64,000 nt of DNA. Origin: Talinum fruticosum (lineage: Eukaryota > Streptophyta > Magnoliopsida > Caryophyllales > Talinaceae). Positions 1 through 11,504 of the stretch are shown piece after piece. Position numbers and translations under genes: made by a program. The notes beneath the pieces are model-generated. The model saw only the letters and a list, made by a program, of their open reading frames with translations. It was not told the DNA's origin and did no database searches. Within the stretch, counting starts at the first letter, position 1; each line of letters opens with the position of its first letter. The DNA lies in assembly GCA_021018815.1 (NCBI GenBank), contig JAITYX010000017.1:1426001-1490000 (forward strand). Direction: 5' to 3'.

Positions 1-1501
1 ATGATGAGTTTGTGATTAGCAATCTTGTAAGGATGTATGTCATGTGTGGTATGATGGATGGTGCTCATTTACTTTTCTCTAGGAGGTTAGAATGCGGTGA
101 TCTTGGTGATGATGATGAGCCCATGGGAAATGGGCTGATGGGTGTTGGTGATTCCAGGAGGAGAATTGAAGGTGATGTGGTTATGTGGAATGTGATGATT
201 GATGGCTACATGAGACTCGGAGAATTTGAAGCTGCACGAGACCTGTTTGAGAAAATGCCTCATAGAAGTGTGGTTTCTTGGAATGGACTGATAGCTGGCT
301 ACGCTCAACGTGGCCGATTTATGGAGGCTATTGAGGTTTTTAGAGAAATGCAGGTGGTGGGTGTGAATGTGAAACCTAATTATGTAACCTTAGTTAGTGT
401 GCTTCCTGCAATTTCCCATTTAGGGGCTCTAGAATTAGGCAAGTGGGTTCACTTGTATGCTGACAAAAATGGGATTGAGATTGATGATGTGCTGGGCTCT
501 GCTTTGGTTGACATGTATTCCAAGTGTGGGAGTGTTGACAAGGCACTCCAAGTCTTCGAAATGCTTCCCAAGAGGAGTACGATAACATGGAATGCTGTTC
601 TTAATGGGCTAGCCAGCCATGGTTGTGCAGATGAGGCTATTCATTATTTTACAGAGATGCAAGATAAGGGGTCAAACCTAGTGATGTCACATACATTGGT
701 GTTTTAACAGCATGTAGCCATGGTGGAAAAGTGAGCGAAGGTAGAATTATCTTTGACCAGATGGTTAGAGCAGCAGACTTTCAGCCTAGGATTGAACATT
801 ATGGTTGCATGGTTGATCTCCTAGCTCGCAATGGTCTCTTGCATGAAGCTGAAAATTTTATACTTGAAATGCCCATCAAAGCAGATGATGTCATATGGAA
901 GGCCTTGTTGGGTGCATGTAAGATGCATGGGAACATTGAAATGGGAAAACGAGTGGCCGGGCACTTAATGGAAATGGCACCTTCTGATAGCGGATCATAT
1001 GTAGCTTTATCCAATCTGTATGCCTCTTTGGAAGATTGGAATGGAGTTGCTCAGGTTAGGCTACTGATGAAGGATAGAGACATAAGAAAAGACCCAGGAT
1101 GTAGTTGGATTGAGTTGTGTGGAGTGATCCATGAATTCTTTGTGGAAGATGATTCACATCCGCGAGCAAAAGAGATACATTTAATGTTAAAGGAGATTTC
1201 TGAGAGACTGTCCTCCATAGGGTACCAGCCAAACACAACGCAAGTCTTGCTTCACATGGATGAAGAGGAAAAACAAAGTGCTTTAACGAATCACAGTGAG
1301 AAGATTGCGGTTGCATTTGGCTTAATCAGCACCAGCCCTCACACACCTCTTCGGGTGGTTAAGAACCTTCGGATATGTGAAGATTGCCATTCTTCAATAA
1401 AACTGATCTCCAAATTGTATAAACGGAAGATAATTGTAAGAGATCGCAAGCGTTTCCATCATTTTGAGGATGGATCTTGTTCATGTAAGGATTGCTGGTG
1501 A
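1..1501 (+). CDS. LPA66: PPR-DYW RNA-editing factor, LPA66-like, 3' part with apparent frameshift
   Basis: The frame is open from the first bases, so the 5' end lies outside the window. Translation gives PLS-type pentatricopeptide repeats (VVSWNGLIAGYAQRGRF, LVDMYSKCGSVDKALQVFE), then E/E+ motifs and a C-terminal DYW deaminase domain. HSE (1292-1300) and CEDCH (about 1376-1390) are the zinc/deaminase residues. Such proteins enter plastids or mitochondria and specify C-to-U editing sites. From memory the text closely follows Arabidopsis LPA66, which edits plastid psbF; orthology is inference. The frame breaks at a run of four G (668-671): the first part runs to a stop at 707, while homologous text (VKPSDVTYIGVL) continues one frame over to the stop at 1501. 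One lost G explains this, so sequence error is as likely as a pseudogene. The final tripeptide is DCW instead of DYW. Confidence 0.85.
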
Positions 1502-1639
1502 TGGTTGCATGGTAGGTCTAAGGGGCTAAGATCCTGAAATGGAATTAAATTCATGAAGAAGGATGGTGAGTCACCCGTTCCCTTGCATATACGTGCTTAT
1601 AGGCGAAATATTTTTATCAAATAATACATGCTTTCAAAC

Positions 1640-2520
1640 CTCAGGCCTCCTGCTTTAAGGATATGAGTCAACACCAGCTTCTTAGAAAAATAGAGTACCT
1701 CTTCGGGAAACATTAGCCATTTTTCAGTAGCAAAGTCAAAATTATGACAATTATAAGATATATGAGAAATAAAATACCTTGCATATACAACCATCCTGAC
1801 CAGGTGGTGTCTCGAGCACTACTGTTTTACAGCCTGCAATTTTGGCAGGCTGACAAAAGAGCAAAATCCCATTCCATTGAAACTAAATTGTAAGCCACCT
1901 CAAAATATGCAACTCACAATAGACCCACAGTTACATAAAGACCAACAAAACCAATGCTTCTTGCCACACGTCTGCAACTAAGACCCTGCCTCTAGAGTTA
2001 GTAGAACACTCAGGAGCCATGATTCATGAGAAGGGAAGCAATAAACTGCTGCCATTACTTGTCATGAACTCACTGGCATGCTCACGTCAAGGTTCTCCTT
2101 TGACTTTTGAACAGAATGGAACACATAAATGTTATGGAATGCAACATCAAATGCCTCATTAACAGCGGGATCAAGCTGCAACAGAGAACAAATTTTGAAA
2201 CAGCAACTCTAGAAAACAAACTGAATCACTCCTAGGTCTACTGCAGATTTATAGAAGAACCCGGCTGTGATAGAAGAAATGATATCTTCAAAGCCAAACA
2301 TGTCTGAGCAACAACAGAAGAGGTGTGTATATACTCAAAAAGGATTTGAACCACCCAACTCAACATCATAGATGCCGGAAAACAACAGGTATTGAAGAAG
2401 TACAGCTTACCACACTGAATATAGAAGAGAAATCAATCCAAGTGCTGAGGTTTCAGCTTATCAACCTCGGATACAGAAAGCTCAGATAACTCTAAGACTT
2501 GATAGCACATTTCACTGTGC
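1640..2520 (-). pseudogene. HDH: Histidinol dehydrogenase (HDH) pseudogene, five exon remnants
   Basis: Reading the minus strand, short blocks match plant histidinol dehydrogenase, the last enzyme of plastid histidine synthesis, in the correct order. They are: about 2411-2520 (LSELSVSEVDKLKPQ, then IDFSSIFSVV after a frameshift); 2086-2175 (LDPAVNEAFDVAFHNIYVFH); about 1910-1971 (RRVARSIGFVGLYV); 1778-1840 ([15 protein letters not shown]); about 1640-1706 (EEVLYFSKKLVLTHILKAGG). Several blocks keep plausible splice borders, for example a TGCAG acceptor before 2175 and GTAAG after 2411. This is therefore a decayed genomic copy, not a processed one. Frame breaks and stops lie between blocks, and the exons for the catalytic C-terminal half are missing. 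Family assignment is from motif memory and no alignment was run. Confidence 0.75.
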
Positions 2521-2529
2521 TGCTCATCG

Positions 2530-3490
2530 ATCCTACCACCAACATAGCATATTACACACACAAATCATACAAGTTCAAAAAAACAGTTAACGGCTATACA
2601 GGGTTTACAACACATGATCAAAACTGAATATGACGGCAGAAATTCTTTCATGAAGACATTAATCCCCAACTAAACTATTTTAAGTCATGCAAATTAACCT
2701 TTCTAATCCAGCAAAAATTAGACTTCCCACGTTATACCTTGACATTTTCAGCCTTTCCCAATCTATTTATAACCCTGAACAACCAAACTAAGCAAAATAT
2801 AGTACTCCAAGTATATTTATCTTCATGAGGAAGTGATGAAACTGACTAAATTAATACAAAAATAATATAGTAAAGATCAAATTTGAAGGAATTAATCAAG
2901 GCAAAGGAGATGGGGCATTGATTTTTTCAAATTTTTCACAAATGAATGGATGAATAAATGAAGCAAAAGAATGACTCTGGGCTGGGCCAAAGTTGGGCTA
3001 TTTGTCGGGAATAATTTTTGATGGAGGCTATGACAAACTGTGCTATTGTAGTTTGAAAGTTGTGCTTAATTACGTCATTTAAATAAATATTTTTAAGAAG
3101 AGAGACAATTCCATTCAAGGGTAGATTACAAGTGAAGTGATGAACTTTATTTAAAAAAAATTAGCATTAAATGACAGTTTAATGTGTTATTTTTGTTAAT
3201 GTATTATTTATCCTACATCTTATGCACTTGTAAATGCTAGTAATTTTTTTATCTTAGCATAATATTTAATCAAATATTATTTAATGTGTGACACTTATTT
3301 TTTTTTTTTATATATGTTACCTTTTTTTTATATATGATATCACTTGATATTAATATTTATGTTACCATTTATGTTTCAAAATATTTTCAACCTTTTAAAT
3401 ACTGTATTTTCTCAAGTGTTTTTTTTTTTAACTTATTGGAATCTATGTATAAAATATATATATGAGAGTTATTTGAATAGAATAATTAAA
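2530..3490. other. AT-rich intergenic DNA
   Basis: No gene is supported here. The stretch is AT-rich with T-runs, and its right edge holds the promoter of the next gene. A 60-codon minus-strand frame (2936-3118) has no recognisable motif. Confidence 0.5.
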
Positions 3491-3495
3491 AAGGA

Positions 3496-3508
3496 GGCCC
3501 AAGGCCCA
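3496..3508 (+). promoter_or_regulatory. Two site II (GGCCCA) promoter elements
   Basis: GGCCCA occurs at 3496-3501 and again at 3503-3508, i.e. TGGGCC on the other strand, about 180 bases before the ATG of the mitochondrial gene. Paired site II elements bound by TCP factors are typical of plant nuclear genes for cytochrome c and respiratory-chain subunits. A CT-rich leader follows at 3637-3672. Confidence 0.55.
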
Positions 3509-3683
3509 AAACGCTAGGGCAGTTCAGCGCGTGAAAGTCACATGCTTCCCTTTACCGGAAATGCCCTACTGCTTCCCCTGGCTTGGACTTCGACTGGAAT
3601 TTTCCACGGCTGGTGGAGTTAGAGTCTTTTCTGTTCTCTCTCTCTTCCTCTCTTCCTCTCTTCCTCTCTCTCCTTGTGCGGCC

Positions 3684-6428
3684 ATGGCGATGAACAGTGG
3701 GTTGAGATCCTGTGCCTCGAAGTTGATGAATTCGTCTTCTTCATTCTTATCTAAGCCAGGTCGGTGGATCCTACAAATCTAGGGTTTTTCGTTCTGGCTC
3801 TTACAAATCTAGGGTTTTTCGTTCTTTTTGTTTGTGTTCGAATGTGTTAACTATGAAATCTTCTAATTCACTTCGATCTGATTGTTGATTAGTGTTCGAT
3901 TTCGTCTATTTCATGTCGCTACTGATGAATGATTTAATTTCCTGTTAATTTGTATGAATTTCGATATCGTGTTCCTTTTCTTGTCTTCAGTTCTCCGTTT
4001 GCGGAATTTGACATAAATGACCTAACTTGGGGTTATGATCGTTGGTCGTGAGTTGTGATTTAGATGGTAGTATGATTTGAATTTTTCCCAATCGATTGCA
4101 TCTATTCTTTGGCAGATTTTTTGGCTCAAGTCAGGGGTCTTCCTTATCAGGGGCTTCTTTTGGGCGTTAGATTTATAAAAACGTGGTATCCTCTTTTTGC
4201 AGGATTTATCATCTTTCCATCTAAATAAAGGGTTTTGGGAAACTTAAGTTTTGATCTTTTGACAATTCCAATACAAGAGAATGGCTTTGTTCTCGAGCCA
4301 TCTCGAGCTAGGGAAGAGATGTTCCCTTACATACCTCCCCCACCCCGCCCCCTCCCCTCCTATGAATATAGTACATTTCACATGGTCCAATTTATTATTT
4401 GGAACACAAAGTGGAGAAATTTTCTATCCACTAATTCAAAAAGGTAGAAATGAATTGAGTAATTTCCTAGTGCTGAATTCTGATTTCTGAAAAAGTCACG
4501 TTGTTTTAAACGGAGACGTGGGATAAATTGGGAGTTCATATGTTTTATACAGTCCTACAATGCTTAAGGTACTGAATGGAGCCCTTGTTAATTTAGGCCA
4601 AGAATGAATGTAATATATTCTCTGTAATGTGTTCCAAGGATTTTGAACACTAATAATAAAAGTACTGGTATTTGTGAATGTTTCACATGAAGTATTGTCC
4701 AGAGTACTGCTTTCCTGAAAATAAACATGTCTTTTTCTCATTTTGATTTCTCATTTTTCCCCGTCTACCATGGTGATGCGGATATGAATATAGAATCAAT
4801 TGTTACCCTATATTACTCATGTTTTACATGATATTCAAGTGAAGATCCCCCATTTGGGTGTAGCCTTTAGTTGTTGTTCTCATTTATTCATTTTGCGATG
4901 AGGAAGGTTTTCACTAGTTCATTACCATGCACCAAACCAGTCGTAGTGCTAAAAACCTCTTTTGTTGTGGGAAGTATCAAGATATTAAATAAGATTAATT
5001 TGTGAATAATCCTATCAACCAAAAAAGAAAAGAATATGAGGTGTTGGTTTAGCTGAGGGTTGAGTTTGGTTGACTTGTTAGTTATTTGGTGGTGGATGTT
5101 CTAGTCAGAAGAGTACTTGATGATATTACTTTCAATGTGGCATAAGCCTGAAAGTTTTTATGAGATCTTGCTGTATGACTTTTAGGTATAGACTCAGTAA
5201 ATCATGAAGGAAAAGTGTGTGTTTTGGGGATTCACTGATAGGATCATTTAAGAGGTCAGAGCTGATAGATGAGTAGGTACCATTTAGATGAGACACTGGT
5301 TGTGACTTGTGAGCATAATGAGAATACCAGCAGCAGTGCCTTCTTATATATTGGAGCTAAGTCTTTCTTTGATAGATTATGTGCCAGTACTTATAGTCCC
5401 TGGTATTTGAATCAATTGTTCAGTATCCCAGATCCACTGCACAAGATTTTGCGTAACCACTGCATCCGAGGTTGCAAGTAACTGCATACATTTTGCAGAT
5501 AATACGATCTTTCTAGGCTGCTATTTGAAAGAGCAAGATGATCTTCTCAGCTTAAGATTATGGGAAACTGAAGCAAAGTGTTTCACTAAACAATCTTATT
5601 CTCACCAAACTATATTTTGCTTTTTTTCTTGTGGAGTAGTAAGTAGTAAAGAGTAGTCATCCAATTAGCCAAATATAAGTCTTTCTACAATTTAATTGTC
5701 TGGATATGACTCTTCTGCCTCCTCTGGAGACCATTCCAAATTTTCTATTGAGGCAGGACTCAGGGGATTAGTGTGGCTGTTTGATCTAGAATATGTTCAT
5801 TCTTCAATGTGCCTTTATTTCAAAGTTGTATTTCATGTGTGTCTGTATAAACGTTTTCTTGCTCCATCGCTTGTGTTTCTTGCTTGCTTGCCGTTTCCTG
5901 TCTTTTCCCATGTTAAAATTCAGGAGATGCAAAGGACACTAGGCATTAAGAATCATTCATAAGGAGTTGGGTAATACTCCTTTTCCGTTTACATGGTTGG
6001 CCTAGTCCTGAATATCAAGCTCTTATCTTTTCAATGTCAATCCGAAAATTGAATACTTAAATAGGAACAGTATTGTAGTCATTACTTTAAGCAATGCTAG
6101 ATTATTTGGTGATTCATCCATAAATTGCTTGTCATGCTTTTACTCGAAGTAGAATGTTGGTTTATAGCATGCAAGATTCATTCAGCTTGGTATTGCTCCT
6201 TAAATTACAGCAAGCAGAGAATTTCACTCAAGTGGAATGAGAATGATGGGAGGTGGACATGGTCATAGCGAACCAGACTACGTGCATGCGAAGCACATGT
6301 ACAACTTGGACAGGATGAAGTACCAGAAGGTGAAGATGCCCCTTGCTGTCCTGACTGCCTTCAGCATCGGGGTCTTTGTGCCTGTGTATGCTGTCATTTT
6401 CCAGCAAAAGAAGACTGCGTCTGGTTAG
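3684..6428 (+). CDS. Cytochrome c oxidase subunit 7c-like mitochondrial protein (2 exons)
   Basis: Exons 3684-3759 and 6211-6428 join in phase 1 (CCAG|GTCGG donor, TTACAG acceptor) to give a 97-residue protein. The N-terminus (MAMNSGLRSC..) is rich in Ser, Arg and Lys with no early acidic residue, and RxFHSSG near residues 28-34 looks like a mitochondrial cleavage region. A Gly/His-rich stretch (GGGHGH) follows, then YNLDRMKYQKVKMPL and a single membrane span at about 69-89, ending in QQKK. The span and basic tail resemble COX7c, a small membrane subunit of respiratory complex IV; plants have a ~97-residue protein of this kind. The ATG choice is supported by the presequence. The 2.45-kb intron holds no gene I can support. 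The assignment to COX7c rather than another small inner-membrane subunit is inference. Confidence 0.7.
3772..3825 (+). repeat. Two 24-bp copies with telo-box (AGGGTTT) at intron start
   Basis: TACAAATCTAGGGTTTTTCG plus four more bases occurs at 3772-3795 and again at 3802-3825, a 30-base period. Each copy contains the telo-box AGGGTTT often found at the 5' ends of plant respiratory and ribosomal-protein genes. The position is just inside intron 1 of the COX7c-like gene. Confidence 0.6.
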
Positions 6429-7574
6429 AATTCATCTTTGGTTTACCATTGTTTAATGGTCAGAAGAATTCAAACGAGCCTTTGCCCAACCTGTATTCAA
6501 AAGATTATGATGTTCACGACAGCTTCTACTTTCCTGCTTGAAAATTTTCTTTGCAGAAACATCGAAAGGTGCATTTGACAATAAGATTTTGTTGTTATGA
6601 TGACTGAATTTTCTCCTATTTGGGGTGTTTTAGTCAATGAAGGTTCTTATAAATTTGTTTCTGAATTCAAGATTTTGTCAAGGGCTTTTTATATGGAGAT
6701 AAAGGCGTTTTCCTTTCGTCAAAATAAGAATGCCCCCCCAACCCCCTCTCTCTCTCTCCCTATCTCTCGCGCTCACATGTGAAGCAACTACTTCTCAGAC
6801 TTCGACATATTTATGAGACTGGCTTGTTCATTTTCAATTGGAAAAACTAATAGTAAGCGATGAGGAGCTGTAAGGTTTGGCAATAAGGGGTGGTTAGTTG
6901 CAGTAAGGAGGAGCCAAAAATTGTGAATCGGAGCAGTAAGTATGAATGCCCTGTTCCATTTAGCTGTAGCTTATAGTCTTATAGCATTTGACAGCTCCTC
7001 AAAGCTTACAGTTAAATGGAACATGGTCTAAGGAGAGAATTGAGTAAGTGCAACAAGAGTTGAAGTTAAATGGTAACAAGCAATAAGAAATAATCTACTA
7101 GTGAAGTTACGCAATCAAGATTATATAGCATGAACAATTGTCACACAAGAATAAATATCGCACCATCTTGTTAAAGCAAATTTTAGAAAAGCATTCGGTT
7201 TCGAATTTTTGCAAACTAATTTTTTCCATCTTCAACAAGGTAAGCTCCAATAGCAATTGCCATTTGTGAGCTTTGGCTTCGTGGCGAAACCAGCAATAGT
7301 ATTTGATTTGAGCTTATTTGTTTGTCTCTCTCGCTTCTTTTTGTGTTGGTGAAGGGATTCACAGCGGGTCCGGTTCTCTTTGGATTGAGTGGATTTCCTC
7401 ATTTGAAATAAAATTAATAAAAAGTTGGATTAATTCCGTCATTTGAAATAAAATTAATAAAAAGTTGGATTAATCATGAGTCAAGTCAATAATGTGTAAA
7501 TTGTTAAATATCAAAATTCAGAAAAACTGAGTTGACATAATTGAAACAAGTAATAAAATTATAAAAACTTGTAC
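6429..7574. other. Intergenic DNA with small repeats
   Basis: This holds the 3' flank of the COX7c-like gene, a C/CT-rich microsatellite (about 6733-6770), an imperfect fold-back (6952-6972 against 7002-7023, TGTTCCATTTA and its complement), and a 34-base direct repeat at 7401-7434 and 7441-7474 (40-base period). The fold-back may be the core of a miniature element; no target duplication was found. No coding gene is supported. Confidence 0.5.
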
Positions 7575-7579
7575 CTATA

Positions 7580-8194
7580 TGTTTCCGGAGAAAACCGAGT
7601 TGATGATGTGGATTGATGATTCGGAGAGAGGAAGGATTTAGCGCTCCGGTTCCGAGGACGTGGCACGATCGATCCGAGTCCGAGTGGCGACCGCTTGAAC
7701 CCGCAAAAGGCGAAGTCCAGGGTGGTGGATCCCGGGAACGCCCTCCGACGCTCAAGTTAGTAATGAACTAAGTTGAATGGATCGGGAGATCTTCCTCGAT
7801 GTGCGTGGGGGATTCCTTGGGAGACGAGACGATTTCCAAAGATGGAAGTTCTCGGGATGAGTGCCGATGAACGTTATGAAGGTGGATGAGTGTTGAGAGC
7901 TTAGGAGCTTGAGAGCTTGGGAGCTTAAGTGATTATCCTCCAAATGGGATGTCTTGTCCAATGAACATAACATGCCTTGAGGTTGAGGAAAGATGAGTAT
8001 TTATAGGAGATTTTAAAGGGGTAAAATGGTACTTTACCATGGTTTAGGGAAACCCTAGCCCTAGTGAGCTTTAGGGCTTTTACCGGCCCGTTAAGGGTTA
8101 TTTTGGGCCGATTCCTCCCTTATCCAACTGATTAGGCCCAGTCGGTCGGTGACATGTCGGGTGAGCTGGAACTGTCCAGGAAATACCCGAATCA
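7580..8194 (-). repeat. Left LTR (3' LTR) of the outer retrotransposon
   Basis: It begins TGTTTCCGGAG and ends AATACCCGAATCA on the plus strand (TG..CA ends) and matches 24802-25430 along its length, with scattered substitutions and short indels. Confidence 0.88.
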
Positions 8195-8303
8195 TTTAGC
8201 CCCTCACGTTCGCCTGCATGCCTCTCGAGGTAGGTAGGTGGAATGTGGAGCCCGTTCCGCTATGCCTTTATGACCCCAAGTTCTTATAAATAAGGGGTGA
8301 ATC

Positions 8304-8782
8304 TTGAGGAGGATAGTAAGTTTCCAAATCTTTACGCTTTTCCTTTCTCTTGCCTCGGAGAAAATGATCGTTGGAGCGCTTCCGGTCGGATACGAGAAGT
8401 TGTGCCCTCGCTTCAACCGAGATGAGGTCGAGCGAATAGCGATGGAGCGTCGCCGACCATCCTTTGTCGCGGAAACGTTCTACCAGCTTCTCATAGATGA
8501 TGCTTGGAAGCCGAGGTTGATAAATGACGGCGAGGAGTATGATAAATTGTTTCAAGCCATAATCCGCCCGAGTGGGACATTCTTGAGGCTTGGGTGGAGC
8601 GCAACCATGATCTCTTCGTCGAACTTCGAGCAACGAACCCTAGCTTTTCAACAAGCGATGCGACGGGAGGAGGGGCCGCTCGAGTGTTGGTTCATCTTCT
8701 AATCCTCCTATGGAGAATGGCGAGTCGGTGGATGGCCCTTCTTCCCACTTCTTTGATGACTGAAGGGACTTGCCCAAGGTAA
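8304..8782 (+). pseudogene. Antisense ORF of the outer retrotransposon, N-terminal part
   Basis: This plus-strand reading lies between the left LTR and the nested insertion, opposite to the element's gag. It starts near MIVGALPVGYEKLCPRFNRD (ATG about 8364, or 8304), continues with RPSFVAETFYQLLIDDAWKP, then shifts one frame near 8560-8575 and continues as EWDILEAWVERNHDLFVELR to a TAA at 8780-8782. The same frame resumes across that stop and, once the inserted element is removed, joins the acidic repeats at 17516-17625. Tat-lineage elements are known to carry an extra antisense ORF at this place; I infer this is one. I do not recognise a catalytic domain. Confidence 0.55.
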
Positions 8783-8808
8783 AGGGGAGTAGCCTCCTGC
8801 GGAGAAGA

Positions 8809-11489
8809 TGTAACAACCCGACCCTAAATCACCCTATTTATTTTAAATCACATTATTTATTTTATTAATTACACTATTTATATAATTGAGCGCGTGCACT
8901 TCAATTCGATATCTTATATTTAAATTATTTTTATCCGTATGTTATGCAGCTAAGGCGACGAAGTGGCCCTAATAAAAATCTCATAATAAGATTTTAATTC
9001 GTGAGCATCGTTATTAAAAACAAAATTAAAAGTAACAATAAAAGAAAACAAAATAAGTAAATAAATAAATAAATCAAAATAATAAAATCAGATTTTTCTA
9101 AAGAAAAATCCAGAGAAGGAATTCTCTGGATTTTTGAGGCGGCTTAAATATATTTCGGGCATTCCCTCTCTCGTGCTCCTCGCTCCTCCCGTCTTCCCCT
9201 GCTTCCTCTGGTTTCCTCCTCCATTTCCCCTCTCGCCTCTCGCTCTGCTGCTGCCGGCTCACAGCCCGGCCACCAAGCGCCACCAACGCCGGCAACAAGG
9301 CGGCGTTGGCACTGTCCGGCAGGCGCGAGCTCGCCTCCCGTGCGGGGTCTCTCTCTCTCTCGCTCCCTCGCGTTCCCCGCCTCTCCCCTGTCGTTGCTCT
9401 GCCTCTCCAAGCCCCGGTCACGCCGGTTCCGGCGACCAGGTACCGCTAACGCTGGACGAAAGCCGGCGCTAGCACCGGCCGGAGGCTACCGGCCTCCCTC
9501 TCTCACGCCATCGCTTTCTTCTCCCTTTCGCGAGGCCCTGCTCCCTGCCCAGCCGCGGCACCCAACGAGCCAACCGCCGGCAGCGGCGGCCACCGAGCCA
9601 GCCGCCGTCCTCCGCCTAGTGGTCGCCGGGAAGCCGCCACGCACCACCATCTCTGCCGCTCCTCCCTACCTTCCTCCTCTCGTGAATTCGAAGGTAAAAC
9701 CTCAAGCCCTAAATTATTACAGTTTGTCATTTACTCGGTTGTTGTAGTTGTGAAATTGAATTATCGGATTTATAGACATGTTTGTGTAGTAAACTTAAAG
9801 ATTAATTTGGGGAAAATTCGAATTAGCGTGGAGGATTTAGGTTTGGTGTTGTGGTGAATTGGTTGCACGAATGTGAATAAATATGATTCCTTTGGGGAAA
9901 TTATGAATTAACGAATGGGATTGAGGAGGTTTTATTAGCGAATGGAACAATTTGGTGGAACTATTATGTTTTGGAAATGATTGAGCAAACGAAGGAGAAA
10001 GTGTGCGTGGAAGTTGAAATTCGATAATGTACGAGTATACATGCATGGAAAATAATTGAATATTAGGTTGCCTAATTGCGATTGTGAATGTGAATGTTAT
10101 TGTGAGAACAAGGCTCATGACCTTAAGTTGGTATATGAATGAAATTTTGAGCAATTTGGGGGATTATAAGGCCCACCTATAGAAAGGCATCGGTAGATCG
10201 AATAATCGCTTAGCTGTGGGCTTAAATTCGATAAGTGAGGAATAAATTAGGAATAAGTGTTTGTTAGGTATATTTATATATATATGTATATACCATTTTT
10301 CAATTCAAAGCCGCTAATAAACTGAATTACACCGAAATCATCGAGTATCTAAATAGCCTAATCAACTTCTTTAATTAATATAAATTATATTCAATAAACA
10401 CGAGTAAAGCTAAGTAATACAAACATAAGTTTAATCGATTTTCATACGAATATAAGAAATGAAATACATTGTTAAAGCTTATACAAATTCAAGCATTAAA
10501 ACTCAAGAAAACATTATTAACTTTAGAAATCCATTTTAAACGAATCGAGGCCACTTCCGTTGCCGAATAGCTGATAACTCAAATTTCTGCAAAAGGGGAG
10601 AAACAAATATTCTCAATTCGAGTACGTTCATTGCTCGTACCTTTCAAAAACTCACATGTTTTATCAAATCACAACATTTCTCATATATAACTAATAATGA
10701 ATCATTTACAAGGCAAGTTTTGCCACCTAATTAAGTGGTCCCCGCCCAATTATCAGTTACCAAGGGCTTAGGCCCGCCAATTATACCGCGCGGCGTCAAC
10801 TCCGGGTTATCGATCGGCCGGGGGTGACACCTGTTCAACGATCGTATCAATTACCAAGGGGTTCCACTTCCAGATAATAACCTAGCAAGCATGTTTTACT
10901 CATATTCTCTCCCCGATTTCAAACTAAAATGAATTGAAATGCGCGCGCTCAATTCAATATATTGTTCAAAGTTATTTTACGAGTGCAGGAATGTTCGTGC
11001 TGAGTTTCGACTCACTTTTCCAAATATTTTATTGTTTTTGTTTTAGGAAGAAGCACTGGCGAACAATCAACCATTTATTAAGTCCGACGCAGGCAAACCC
11101 TAGCCAGCCTCGTGGCATTCGCGAACTCGAAGGTACATAGACGCTCACGGTGATTTTACCTTCAACCGGGGTTAGGTATGGCCTTGGGAATCGTTGTACA
11201 TTATCGTGTGGATTAGACAAAAGTCTAGGTTGTATAAATATTGCATTGCTAAACCCGTAAACTGTATTTTGGGATGACATAACTACTTGGATATTAAGTA
11301 GTTACTCCTAACAACATTTTTGAAAAAGAACCATGGATGCCCAAACCGTATTTCATTTTATTTCAATTATTTAGCCTTGTCCTTTTTCCTAGGACGGCGG
11401 TGACGCCTTCGATCGTTAACTTCCACTGCGACCTTACCTAATACTCTCGAATTAGAGAATTATTAAGTAATGGTAACCGGGGCGTTACG
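8809..11489 (+). repeat. 5' LTR of the nested element
   Basis: It is near-identical to 14835-17515. It includes a perfect 14-base stem hairpin at 9104-9135, a GC-rich CT-run block (about 9150-9690) and an AT-rich distal half. Open frames in it, such as a 105-codon minus frame at 9837-10154 repeated in the other LTR, follow from the duplication and have no protein signature. Confidence 0.88.
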
Positions 11490-11492
11490 AAG

Positions 11493-11504
11493 TGGTATCG
11501 GAGC
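11493..11504 (+). other. Primer-binding site, tRNA-Met type
   Basis: TGGTATCGGAGC differs by one base from the usual TGGTATCAGAGC complementary to the 3' end of initiator tRNA-Met, and lies just after the 5' LTR. Confidence 0.75.

Noticed and set aside
4235..5962. Several plus frames of 70-88 codons in the COX7c-like intron
   Set aside because: No motif, no splice support, and they lie in an intron defined by well-matched exons.
9134..9747. Frames of 105-135 codons on both strands in the inner LTR, and their copies at 15124-15753
   Set aside because: They lie in a GC-rich LTR block and differ in length between the two LTRs because of small indels; not conserved as protein.
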